Shown: positions 29,710-38,000 of the stretch, piece by piece | Layout of the letters: the number at the start of each line of letters is the position of its first letter | How positions within the stretch are numbered: position 1 is the stretch's first letter | Assembly (NCBI RefSeq): GCF_018614525.1 | Contig: NZ_JAGGOL010000018.1 | Location: 1-64,000, forward strand | Length of the DNA stretch: 64,000 bases | Direction of reading: 5' to 3' | From: Streptomyces sp. ISL-11 | Lineage (GTDB): Bacteria > Actinomycetota > Actinomycetes > Streptomycetales > Streptomycetaceae | The notes under the pieces: generated by a model | The model's database searches: none | What the model was told of the DNA's origin: nothing | Seen by the model: the letters and a program-made list of their open reading frames with translations, nothing else | Translations under genes and position numbers: made by a program

Positions 29710-31095
29710 GTGGGTCCCCGCAAGCCGAACATGGAGTCGACCATCTACCTGGGCAGTGACGGTTGGTGGCACGGTCGCGTCACGATGGGCGTCAAGGACG
29801 ACGGCAGCCCGGACCGGCGCCATCGGAGGGCCAGGACGGAACCCGAAGTGCGCCGGAAGGTCAGGGAGCTGGAGAAGCTCAGGGACGAGAAGCGCGCGCC
29901 GAAGGCCGGCCGCATCCCCACCGTGGCTCAGTGGATGGAGACGTACCTGACCACCATCGCGAGCCTGAAGCTCAAGCCGCGCTCGCTGGACGACTACTGG
30001 TCCAAGACGCGCAACGACATCGTCCCGGGCGTCGGAGGGCACCGTCTGGACAAGCTCCAGCCGGAGCACTTGGAGCGGATGTATGCGGCCATGCTCGCGG
30101 AAGGTCACGCACCGTCCCATGTACTCAAAGTGCACCGCATCCTGTCGCGGGCCCTCAAGATCGCGCACCGGCGCAGGGTGATCGGGGAGAACGTCGCCAC
30201 GCTCGTAGACCCTCCGTCCGTCGACGAAACCGAGGCGAATCCCTTCACGAAGGAGCAGGCCAAAGCCTTTTTGGAGGCTGCCGCAAAGCGGCCGACCTTC
30301 ATGCGGTGGACCGTCGGCGTCGGCATGGGCTTCCGGCAGGGGGAGACCCTTGGGCTGCGGTGGCCGTACGTCGACCTCGAACAGGAGCTCTTTCATCCCC
30401 GCTGGCAGCTTCAGCGCCTCACCTGGCGCCATGGCTGCTCAGACCCGCATGCCTGCGGCGATCGCCTTCACAGGTTCGAGCCGTGTCCGCCCGGCTGCAC
30501 GGCGCACACGAGGTACAAGCGTGGCTGCCCCAAACCGTGTACGAAGACCTGCAAGAGGCATGCCAGCGCGTGCCCGCAGCGCAAGGGCGGGGGTCTGGTC
30601 TTCACCCGGCCCAAGACCAAGAAGAGCTGGGAACCCGTGCCTATCCCGCCGCCCTTCATCCCGTACCTGCGCGAGCACAAGGCGCAGCAGGACGAGGACC
30701 GGGCCACGGCCGGCGCAGCGTGGCAGGAGTGCGGGGCGGTCTTCACTCGGCCGGACGGTCGGCCGCTCGACCCCCGGCAGGACTGGGCGGAATTCAAGGA
30801 GCTGCTTGAGGAGGCCGGCATCAGTGACCGGCGTCTCTACGACGGCAGCCGACACACGGCCGGCACGATCCTGAATGAGCTGGGCGTGGACATGCCCACG
30901 ATCATGGAGATCCTCCGGCATACGCAGATCAGTCAGACCCGCCGGTACGTCAAGGGACGGTCGTCGCTCTCCAAGGACGCCATGCGCCGGATGGGGGACG
31001 CCTTCATGCCGTCGTCGAGACCCACCACTGAGACCAGAACTGAGACCGAGGACACCCGATCGGCACGCGCCCGCCGTCGCAGACGCATCTGGTAA
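29710..31095 (+). CDS. int: Tyrosine recombinase / integrase with Cys-rich insertion
   Basis: 461 residues. N-terminal arm-binding and core SAM-like domains (RIPTVAQWMETYLTTIASL) precede the catalytic domain. Arg in VGMGFRQGETLGL (about 208), then DGSRHTAGTILNELG (Arg-His near 380), ILRHTQIS (His near 404) and the nucleophile Tyr in TRRYVKG (about 412). The usual first His of HxxR is replaced by Asp (DGSR), as in some actinomycete integrases. Residues about 245-290 carry an insertion with ten Cys, probably zinc-binding. The GTG at 29710 is chosen because GGAGGA lies four bases upstream; ATG 29698 overlaps that site. It should recombine the tRNA-Thr att site. Confidence 0.92.
   Translation: MGPRKPNMESTIYLGSDGWWHGRVTMGVKDDGSPDRRHRRARTEPEVRRKVRELEKLRDEKRAPKAGRIPTVAQWMETYLTTIASLKLKPRSLDDYWSKTRNDIVPGVGGHRLDKLQPEHLERMYAAMLAEGHAPSHVLKVHRILSRALKIAHRRRVIGENVATLVDPPSVDETEANPFTKEQAKAFLEAAAKRPTFMRWTVGVGMGFRQGETLGLRWPYVDLEQELFHPRWQLQRLTWRHGCSDPHACGDRLHRFEPCPPGCTAHTRYKRGCPKPCTKTCKRHASACPQRKGGGLVFTRPKTKKSWEPVPIPPPFIPYLREHKAQQDEDRATAGAAWQECGAVFTRPDGRPLDPRQDWAEFKELLEEAGISDRRLYDGSRHTAGTILNELGVDMPTIMEILRHTQISQTRRYVKGRSSLSKDAMRRMGDAFMPSSRPTTETRTETEDTRSARARRRRRIW
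31030..31047. repeat. Putative right integrase arm-type sites
   Basis: ACTGAGACC twice at a 12-bp period, the GAGACC cores at 31030 and 31042, inside the last codons of int. It mirrors 13046-13063 near the left end. Confidence 0.4.
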
Positions 31096-31101
31096 AAGCA
31101 A

Positions 31102-31136
31102 AAGCCCCAGGTCACGGCGAGTGAGTCCTGGGGCTT
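31102..31136. terminator. Element-borne terminator between int and tRNA-Thr
   Basis: AAGCCCCAGG (31102-31111) pairs with CCTGGGGCTT (31127-31136). It sits where both int (rightward) and the tRNA (leftward) end, replacing the tRNA terminator now left at 12839-12877. Confidence 0.65.
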
Positions 31137-31139
31137 CTA

Positions 31140-31185
31140 CGGAGCCGCCTTCGGGATTCGAACCCGAGACCTACGCATTACGAGT
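31140..31185. other. Right attachment site (att copy within tRNA-Thr)
   Basis: 46 bp identical to 12881-12926, forming the 3' part of the intact tRNA from the anticodon loop to just past the discriminator. Confidence 0.9.
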
Positions 31186-31216
31186 GCGTTGCTCTGGCCA
31201 ACTGAGCTAAGGCGGC
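31143..31216 (-). tRNA. tRNA-Thr (anticodon CGT)
   Basis: A full cloverleaf on the minus strand: acceptor GCCGCCT/AGGCGGC, D-arm with AGTTGGCCA, anticodon stem ACGCA/TGCGT with loop CTCGTAA giving anticodon CGT, T-arm TCGGG TTCGAAT CCCGA, discriminator T, no encoded CCA. It reads ACG threonine codons and is the integration target of the element. Confidence 0.95.
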
Positions 31217-31314
31217 AAGCTGCCGGAGCCGGGATCGGCATCAGCAGCGCGGCCAAGTCTACACAGGTTCCAGGGGTGCTCCGTACACGGTGGGCCGGAG
31301 GGGAGAGCTGCAGG

Positions 31315-32991
31315 TCAGGAGCACTTCTGGGAGGCCGGGGGCGGGGTGGAGGTGAGGAGGTAGCGGTTGATCGCGGTGTCCACGCAGGCGCTGCCGCGGG
31401 TGTAGGCGGTGTGGCCGTCGCCGTCGTAGGTCAGGAGCCGGCCGGAGGAGAGCTGGGCGGCGAGGGCGCGGGCCCAGGGGTACGGGGTGGCGGGGTCGCG
31501 GGTGGTGCCGACGACGAGGATGGGGCCGGCGCCCGGGGCCGGGATGCGGTGCGGACGGCCGGTGGCCGGGACGGGCCAGTATCCGCAGGACAGGGCCGCC
31601 CAGGCGAGGCTCGCGCCGAAGACGGGGGACGCCTTCTCGAAGGCGGGGACGGCCCGGCGGACGTCGGCGGGGCTGCGGAAGGCCGGTGGGAGGTCGAGGC
31701 AGTTCACCGCGGCGTTGGCGTACATCAGGTTGGCGTAGCGGCCGGCGCCCGAGCGCTCGTAGTAGGCGTCGGAGAGCCGCAGCAGCGGGGCGCCGTCGCC
31801 CCTCGTCGCGGAGCGCAGGGCGGCGCGCAGCAGGCCCCAGGCCGACTCGTCGTACATGGCGGAGATCACACCCGTGGTGGCCAGGCTCTCGGTCAGCCGG
31901 CGGGGCCTCGTGGCGGGCAGGGGCTTGGCGTCGAGCTGCTTGAAGAGCGCGGTCAGGCGCTCCCCCGCGGCCGTGGCGTTCGTGGTGCCCAGCGGGCAGT
32001 CCCTGCGTTTGACGCAGTCCTCGGCGAAGGAGGTGAACGCGGTCTGGAAGCCGGCGGTCTGGTCGCGGTTGACGCGCTGGGCGTCGAGCGAGGGGTCGAG
32101 GGCGCCGTCGAGGACGAGCCGGCCGACACGGCCCGGGAAGAGCCCGGCGTAGGTGGCGCCGAGGAACGTGCCGTAGGACGCGCCGACGTACGTCAGCTTG
32201 TCGTCGTCCAGGGCCGCGCGCAGGACGTCCATGTCGCGGGCGGCCTCGATGGTCGAGACGTGGCCGAGGAGCTTGCCGGAGCGGCCGGCGCACCCTTCCG
32301 CGAACTTGATGTAGGTGTCGACCAGTTCACCGACCTCCCCGGCGTTGTCGGGGGTCTGGTCGACCTGGGTGTAGGCGTCCATGTCGGCGTCGGACAGGCA
32401 GGTGATCGGTTCGCTGGCGGCCACGCCGCGCGGGTCCATCGCCACCATGTCGTACCGGGCGCGGACGGTGGCGGGATAGCCGAGGGCCGCGTACTGCTGG
32501 AGATAGCCGATCGCCGAGCCGCCCGGCCCGCCCGGATTGACCATCAGGGAGCCGAGGCGCTTGCCGGAGCCGGTCGCCTTCTTGCGGGAGACCGCGAGCT
32601 TGACGTCGTCGGCCGCCCGTGGCTTGTCGTAGTCCAGCGGCGCGATCAGCGTGGCGCACTCGAAGCCGGACGTGCCGCAGGGGCGCCAGGTCAGCTTCTG
32701 TTTGTAGTACGGGCGCAGGGCGGCCGGCACCGCGGCGGGCAGCGGGGCCAGGGTGTCGGCGACGGCGGTGGAGTCCGGGGAGGCGGGCGCGGAGGAGTAC
32801 GGGATGCGGGCGGCGCCGATCCTGCTCAGTCGCGCGGCGATGTCCCAGGGCCGGGCGTCACCGCGGTCCGGTGCCGGACGCCCTGCCGCGGATGCCCGGG
32901 GGGAGGCAGCTTCCAGGGCGCAGCCGGAGATCAGCAGGGCCGCGGTCGCGACGACGGCGCCGGAGGTGCGGAGCAGACGGCTGGTGTCCAT
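31315..32991 (-). CDS. Secreted alpha/beta hydrolase (tripeptidyl aminopeptidase-like lipoprotein)
   Basis: 558 residues. The signal peptide ends in the lipobox LISGC, so it is probably anchored to the outer membrane face as a lipoprotein. The alpha/beta hydrolase fold shows GSLMVNPGGPGGSA (oxyanion region), nucleophile Ser in YVGASYGTFLG, Asp in VVGTTRDPATPY and His in DGDGHTAY. The SlpD/SlpE and tripeptidyl aminopeptidase families of Streptomyces have this layout and release tripeptides from secreted proteins. A C-terminal Cys pair is present (SACVDT, SQKCS). Confidence 0.88.
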   Translation of the reverse strand: MDTSRLLRTSGAVVATAALLISGCALEAASPRASAAGRPAPDRGDARPWDIAARLSRIGAARIPYSSAPASPDSTAVADTLAPLPAAVPAALRPYYKQKLTWRPCGTSGFECATLIAPLDYDKPRAADDVKLAVSRKKATGSGKRLGSLMVNPGGPGGSAIGYLQQYAALGYPATVRARYDMVAMDPRGVAASEPITCLSDADMDAYTQVDQTPDNAGEVGELVDTYIKFAEGCAGRSGKLLGHVSTIEAARDMDVLRAALDDDKLTYVGASYGTFLGATYAGLFPGRVGRLVLDGALDPSLDAQRVNRDQTAGFQTAFTSFAEDCVKRRDCPLGTTNATAAGERLTALFKQLDAKPLPATRPRRLTESLATTGVISAMYDESAWGLLRAALRSATRGDGAPLLRLSDAYYERSGAGRYANLMYANAAVNCLDLPPAFRSPADVRRAVPAFEKASPVFGASLAWAALSCGYWPVPATGRPHRIPAPGAGPILVVGTTRDPATPYPWARALAAQLSSGRLLTYDGDGHTAYTRGSACVDTAINRYLLTSTPPPASQKCS

Positions 32992-33537
32992 CGGCTGGTC
33001 CCTCTACGTGAGTGGACGGGCATGGCGTGTGCGGGGGCCTCGGACGCACGGAAACCTGCGGTCATCACAGGCAGTTACGGAAAAGGACGATGCCCGGACG
33101 GAGCGTATCCGGAGGGGTATATGCCGTGGCCAGCCACTGGGCCTCATTGGCCTCGTATGAGTGAGAGGGCGTAACCGTGGGGGACTTGGCGCGTAGGCGA
33201 CGCTGGGCCGTGTCCGGCGGGTCGTGTGAGCGGTCGGCTGCGGGGCCTTGTCGTCCGCACCACCGCTGCGCGGTGGCGTCCTCAAGCGCCGACGGGCTGC
33301 TGTGTTGTGTCCTCAAACGCCAGACAGGCTGCTGTGTTGTGTCCTCAAACGCCGGACAGGCTGCTGTGCTGTGTCCTCAACCGCCGGACAGGCTGAAGCG
33401 GCTGAGCCCGGGCCGAATCAGGCCCGTTGGGGGCACCCCCAGCGGTAGCTGGGGGAGATTGAGGACGCGCCCGCAGGGCGCCCGCCGCCGCAGGCGGCAA
33501 AGAAACGGCCCGCAGCCGGAGATCCGCCGGACGCCGC
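32992..33537. repeat. Gap with tandem and dispersed intergenic repeats
   Basis: No gene is evident. Bases 33280-33400 carry four tandem copies of a unit of about 32 bp starting CCTCAA(G/A/C)CGCC (at 33280, 33311, 33343 and 33375). Bases 33459-33500 are the exact reverse complement of 6145-6186. The left 250 bases presumably hold the hydrolase promoter; I see no clear motif there. Confidence 0.7.
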
Positions 33538-34764
33538 CTAACCGGCCCGCAGCGACACCGTCATGGCCTCGACCGCGAGCAGCGGCGCCACGTTCCGGTC
33601 GAGGGCCCGGCGGCACTCGATGATCGCCTCGATCCGGCGCAGCGTCCCTTCGGGTCTCGATCCGGAGGCGATGCGCTGGAGGGCGTCGTGCGCGTCCGTG
33701 TTGGCGATCGGCACGCGCGAGCCGAGCTGTATCGCCAGGACGTCGCGGTAGAAGCCGGTGAGCTCGACGAGGGCGAGGTCGAGGCTGTCGCGCTGGGTGC
33801 GGGTGCTGCGGCGCTTCTGACGGTCCTGGAGCTCCTTCATGGCACCCGCGGTGCCGCGCGGGAGCCGGCCGCCGGTGCCGGCCGCGGCGCCGAGCGCGGC
33901 GCGCATCTCCTCGGTCTCCTTGGTGTCGACCTCTTCGGCGACCTGCTTGGCGTCCTCGGCCGCGGCGTCGATGAGCTCCTGCGCGGCCTTCAGGCAGCCG
34001 CCGATGTCGTCGACGCGCAGCGGCAGCCGCAGGACGGCCGCGCGGCGGGAGCGGGCGCGCTCGTCCGTGGCGAGCCGGCGGGCCCGGCCGATGTGGCCCT
34101 GGGTGGCCCGCGCCGACTGGGCGGCGAGCTCGGGCTCGATGCCGTCGCGGCGGACGAGGATGTCCGCGACCGCGTCGACGGGCGGCGTCCGCAGGGTCAG
34201 GAGGCGGCAGCGCGACCGGATCGTCGGCAGCACGTCCTCCAGCGACGGCGTGCACAGGAGCCACACGGTGCGCGGCGCGGGCTCCTCGACGGCCTTGAGG
34301 AGGACGTTGCCGGCGCCTTCGGTCAGGCGGTCGGCGTCCTCCATGACGATGACCTGCCAGCGGCCGCCGGCCGGGGAGAGCTGGGCCCGGCGGACCAGGT
34401 CGCGGGTCTCCTTCACACCGATCGACAGCTGGTCCGTGCGAACGATCTCGACGTCCGCGTGGGTGCCGACGAGGCTGGTGTGGCAGCCGTCGCAGAAACC
34501 GCAGCCGGGGGCGGCCCCGTGGGCGCGGTCGGGGCTGTTGCACTGCAGGGCCGCGGCGAAGGCACGGGCCGCGGTGGCCCGGCCGGAGCCGGGCGGACCG
34601 GTGAACAGCCAGGCATGCGTCATCGACCCGCCGCCGGGCGCCGCCGGCGCTCCGGCGGGCGAGGGAGAGGCCGCGGCCGTCACCAGCGCGTCCGCGTCGC
34701 GCGCGGCAGCGGAGAGCTGCTCCGTCACCCGGTCCTGGCCGACCAGGTCGTCCCACACCGCCAT
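33538..34764 (-). CDS. holB: DNA polymerase III delta' subunit
   Basis: 408 residues. An AAA+ clamp-loader subunit: MAVWDDLVGQDRVTEQL, Walker A-like FTGPPGSGRATAARAFA, the zinc cluster CNSPDRAHGAAPGCGFCDGC, VIVMEDADRLTEGAGNVLLKAVEEP (box VII/SRC region, with IRSRCRLLTL). It loads the beta sliding clamp with delta and tau. It sits directly downstream of the thymidylate kinase gene, the usual bacterial tmk-holB order, though here a terminator lies between them. Confidence 0.92.
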   Translation of the reverse strand: MAVWDDLVGQDRVTEQLSAAARDADALVTAAASPSPAGAPAAPGGGSMTHAWLFTGPPGSGRATAARAFAAALQCNSPDRAHGAAPGCGFCDGCHTSLVGTHADVEIVRTDQLSIGVKETRDLVRRAQLSPAGGRWQVIVMEDADRLTEGAGNVLLKAVEEPAPRTVWLLCTPSLEDVLPTIRSRCRLLTLRTPPVDAVADILVRRDGIEPELAAQSARATQGHIGRARRLATDERARSRRAAVLRLPLRVDDIGGCLKAAQELIDAAAEDAKQVAEEVDTKETEEMRAALGAAAGTGGRLPRGTAGAMKELQDRQKRRSTRTQRDSLDLALVELTGFYRDVLAIQLGSRVPIANTDAHDALQRIASGSRPEGTLRRIEAIIECRRALDRNVAPLLAVEAMTVSLRAG

Positions 34765-34959
34765 GGCTGTCCTCCGCGCTGGTTGTCCTGCGATTACCCA
34801 TTGTGGGACACGGCACTGACAACGAACGCCGCGAAGGTGATCCGGGGGCCGCGCTGCTGCCGGCCGTCGGCCTGCCCGCGAAGCGGCCCAGAGGCGGCCC
34901 ACGAAGCGGCCCACGAGCCGGTCCGCGGACCGGGACCGTACACCAGCCCCCGCATGAGT

Positions 34960-34997
34960 GAGGGCCGCGGATCCGAACGCTCGGATCCGCGGCCCTC
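34960..34997 (-). terminator. Strong terminator between tmk fusion and holB
   Basis: A perfect 17-bp stem (34960-34976 with 34981-34997) with a four-base loop, 18 bases after the tmk stop. The neighbouring 34830-34925 has GAAGCGGCCC-like direct repeats of unknown meaning. Confidence 0.8.
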
Positions 34998-35014
34998 CTC
35001 GTGGCCGTCCGCCA

Positions 35015-38000
35015 TCAGCCCTTGCGGCGGCCTCCGCTGTCCCCGTCGCCGTCGCCGTCCCGGCCGTTCTCCCGGTCGGCACCACGGGGGTCGTCCCCTC
35101 GGGGGCCGAGGAGCTCGTCCGCGAGGGTGGGGGCGTCGTCCGCCCAGCCCGGGCGGTTACGGGCCCCGCGGCCGGCCGCGCCGGACGGGTCCTCGCCCAG
35201 CTGCGGCAGCTCGCGCGTGATCTCGCTGTCGGAATCGGCCGGTGCCGGAGCGGACCCGGCGTCCTCGGGCCGGAACAGCCAGTGCGGCACCCGCTCCGTC
35301 GGGTTGGCCGGGCGCTCGACGCGGCGGGGCCGCGCGGGGTCGGAACCGGCACCGGACCGCTCGGGCCGCTCGGACGGCACGGGCGGCAGCACGGCCGTCT
35401 CTTCGGCGTCACCGGAAGCGGATACCGGGCCCGACGGCGGCTCCTCGCCCCGTACGGGCGGGAGGACCGCGGTCTCGTCGGCGTCGCCGGCGGACTCCGC
35501 CCGTACCGGCGGCAGCACCTCCGTCTCGCCCTCGGTGCCCGGCGCGGCCGGCGCCGGCTGCGGGAGCACCGTCGTCTCCTCGGAGTCCGAGGCGTCCGCG
35601 GGCCGCTGCTTCTCCATGCCCCACGTGATCCGCGGCGGCCGCGGCCGCTCGATCGCGACCGGCGGCAGCACCGTCGTCTCTTCCTCAGGGCTCGCGGGCG
35701 CGACGCGCGAAACGGTGCGCGGGTCGATCCGCGGCCGTTCGACCGTCGGCGTCCGGTCCACGGTGCGCGGATCGGGCCGGCCGAGGACCGGCTTGCGCAG
35801 GGTCCGCGTGTCGTCCGAGGCGGAGGATTCGCCGGAACCAGCGCCGGATCCGGCATCGGAACCGCCGTCGGAACCGCCATCCCCCGGCTCGGGCTTCCGG
35901 AACGACGGCCGCTCGACCGTCGGCGCCTCACTGGACCCACCAGGCTCACCGACACCGGCACCGCCACCAGCACCGGCAGCAGCCGAAGCCGCGGCCTGCG
36001 CCTCGGCAGCCGCCTGCGCCGCCGCGACCCGCGCCTCCTCCGCCCGCAGCAGCGCCTCCTCCGCCTTGCGCTGCCTCTCCAGGCGCCGCTCCTCGGCCTC
36101 GGCCCGCAGCCGGGCCTCCTCCTCGGCCTGCTTGCGGAGCCGTTCCTGCTCGGCGGCGCGGGTGCGTTCCTCCGCCTCGCGGCGCTTGCGCTCCTCCTCC
36201 GCCAGGCGGCGCGCCTCCTCGGCCCGCTGCCGGGCCTCCTCCGCGAGACGCTCCTCCTCGCGCCGGCGGGCCTCCTCCAGCTCGCGGCGCTTGCGCTCCT
36301 CTTCCTCCGCGCGCAGCTTGGCGAGCATGGCCTGGCGCTCGCGCTCCAGCCGCTCCTCCTCCGCCTTGCGGGCGGCCTCCTCCTCGGCGCGGCGGCGTGC
36401 CTCCTCCTCGGCGGCCTTGCGGGCCTGCTCGCGGCGCTCGATCTCGGCCTCGGAGAGCGGGAGGAGCTGGTCGAGGCGGTGGCGTACGACCGTGGAGACG
36501 GCCTCGGGCTCCTGGCCGGCGTCCACGACGAGGTACCGCGACGGGTCCGCCGCGGCCAGGGTCAGGAAGCCGGTCCGTACGCGCTGGTGGAACTCCGCGG
36601 GCTCGGACTCCAGGCGGTCGGGCGCCTCGGTGAACCGTTCACGCGCGGTCTCGGGCGAGACGTCGAGCAGCACCGTCAGGTGCGGGACGAGCCCGGCGGT
36701 GGCCCAGCGCGAGATGCGGGCGATCTCGGTGGGCGACAGGTCGCGGCCGGCGCCCTGGTAGGCGACGGAGGAGTCGATGTAGCGGTCGGTGATGACGACC
36801 GCGCCGCGCTCCAGGGCGGGGCGGACGACGGAGTCGACGTGCTGCGCGCGGTCGGCCGCGTACAGCAGGGCCTCGGCGCGGTCGGACAGACCGGCGGAGC
36901 CGACGTCCAGGAGGATGGCGCGCAGCCGCTTGCCGATGGCGGTCGCGCCGGGCTCGCGGGTGACCACGACCTCGTGGCCCTTGGCGCGGATCCAGTCGGC
37001 GACCGCCTGGACCTGGGTGGACTTGCCGGCACCGTCGCCGCCCTCGAAGGCGATGAAGAATCCGGTTCCCGAGAGTGCCTGCTCGGGGTCGCCGCCGCGC
37101 AGGACGTCCATCAGGTCGCGGCGGAACGGCACGCCGTGGCGGTCGTCGGTCTTGCCGAGGACGATCGCGCCGACGGGCAGCAGCAGCGCGCCGACGAGCA
37201 TCAGCGTGAACGCCGCGCCGCCGTGGGCGAAGACGAAGCTGCCGCTCTCCAGGCGGTGCGGTCCGATGGCGGCGGCGAGCAGGGGCGCCACGACCGCGCC
37301 GAGGGCCGCGCTGACGCGGACGACGGCGTGCAGGTGGTCGGTCGTACGGGCCCGGCGGCTCTCCTCGGTCTCCTGGTCGAGCAGGGCGTGACCGGTGTTG
37401 GCGACGACGCCGGCGCCGATGCCCGCCAGGAGGATGAGCAGGAGGACGGTCGTCGGGTCGGGCACCAGCCCGGCGGCCAGCAGGGTGAGACCGGTCAGGG
37501 CGAGGGCGAGGGCGAGCAGCCGGCGGCGGGAGAAGCCGGGCAGGATCTTGCGGGCGCTGCGGATGCCGATGACCGGGCCGCCGCCGAGGGCGAGCACCAG
37601 CAGCCCGAAGGCCACCGGGCCGCCGCCGAGGTCGACGGCCTGGAGCGCGGCGACACCGACGGCCGAGGCGATCGCGCCGGCGACGGCGGCGCAGGCGAGG
37701 ACGAGCACCGGGATCGCGCCCGTGCGGCCCGTGTCGGGTCCCTGGGTGGGCGTCTTGGGGCGGCGCAGTCCCTCAAGGGGGGAGCGCACGCGGGGCGACC
37801 GCGCGCCGGGGAGTTCCAGGGCGTAGAGGATCGCGACGGAGGTCGCGAACAGGCCGGCGGCGAGGAAGGAGCCCATCGCCACCTGGTGCTCGTGGAACCA
37901 GTCGATGCCGGAGCCGAACAGATTGCTGACGAGTGTGATGACGACGAGGGCCGCCGCGGCGGCGGGCAGCGTGACGAAGTTCGTCCGCAGCGAGAGCCGG

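Larger units (their letters stand above)
12881..31185. mobile_element. Actinomycete integrative and conjugative element (AICE) in tRNA-Thr
   Basis: Bounded by identical 46-bp sequences (12881-12926 and 31140-31185), the right one being the 3' part of an intact tRNA-Thr gene. The unit length is about 18.26 kb. It contains tyrosine integrase and excisionase beside the intact tRNA, a primase-polymerase with a DUF3631 ATPase, ssb, an FtsK-like TraB translocase, several small spread-type membrane proteins and a GntR regulator. This is the pSAM2-like gene complement of AICEs, which transfer as double-stranded DNA between mycelia. The cargo is the three-gene operon at 13132-15736. No relaxase or type IV secretion genes are present, as expected for this class. 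Confidence 0.93.

Noticed and set aside
33280..33400. Possible CRISPR array
   Set aside because: The repeats are contiguous units of about 32 bp without unique spacers, and no cas genes are nearby.
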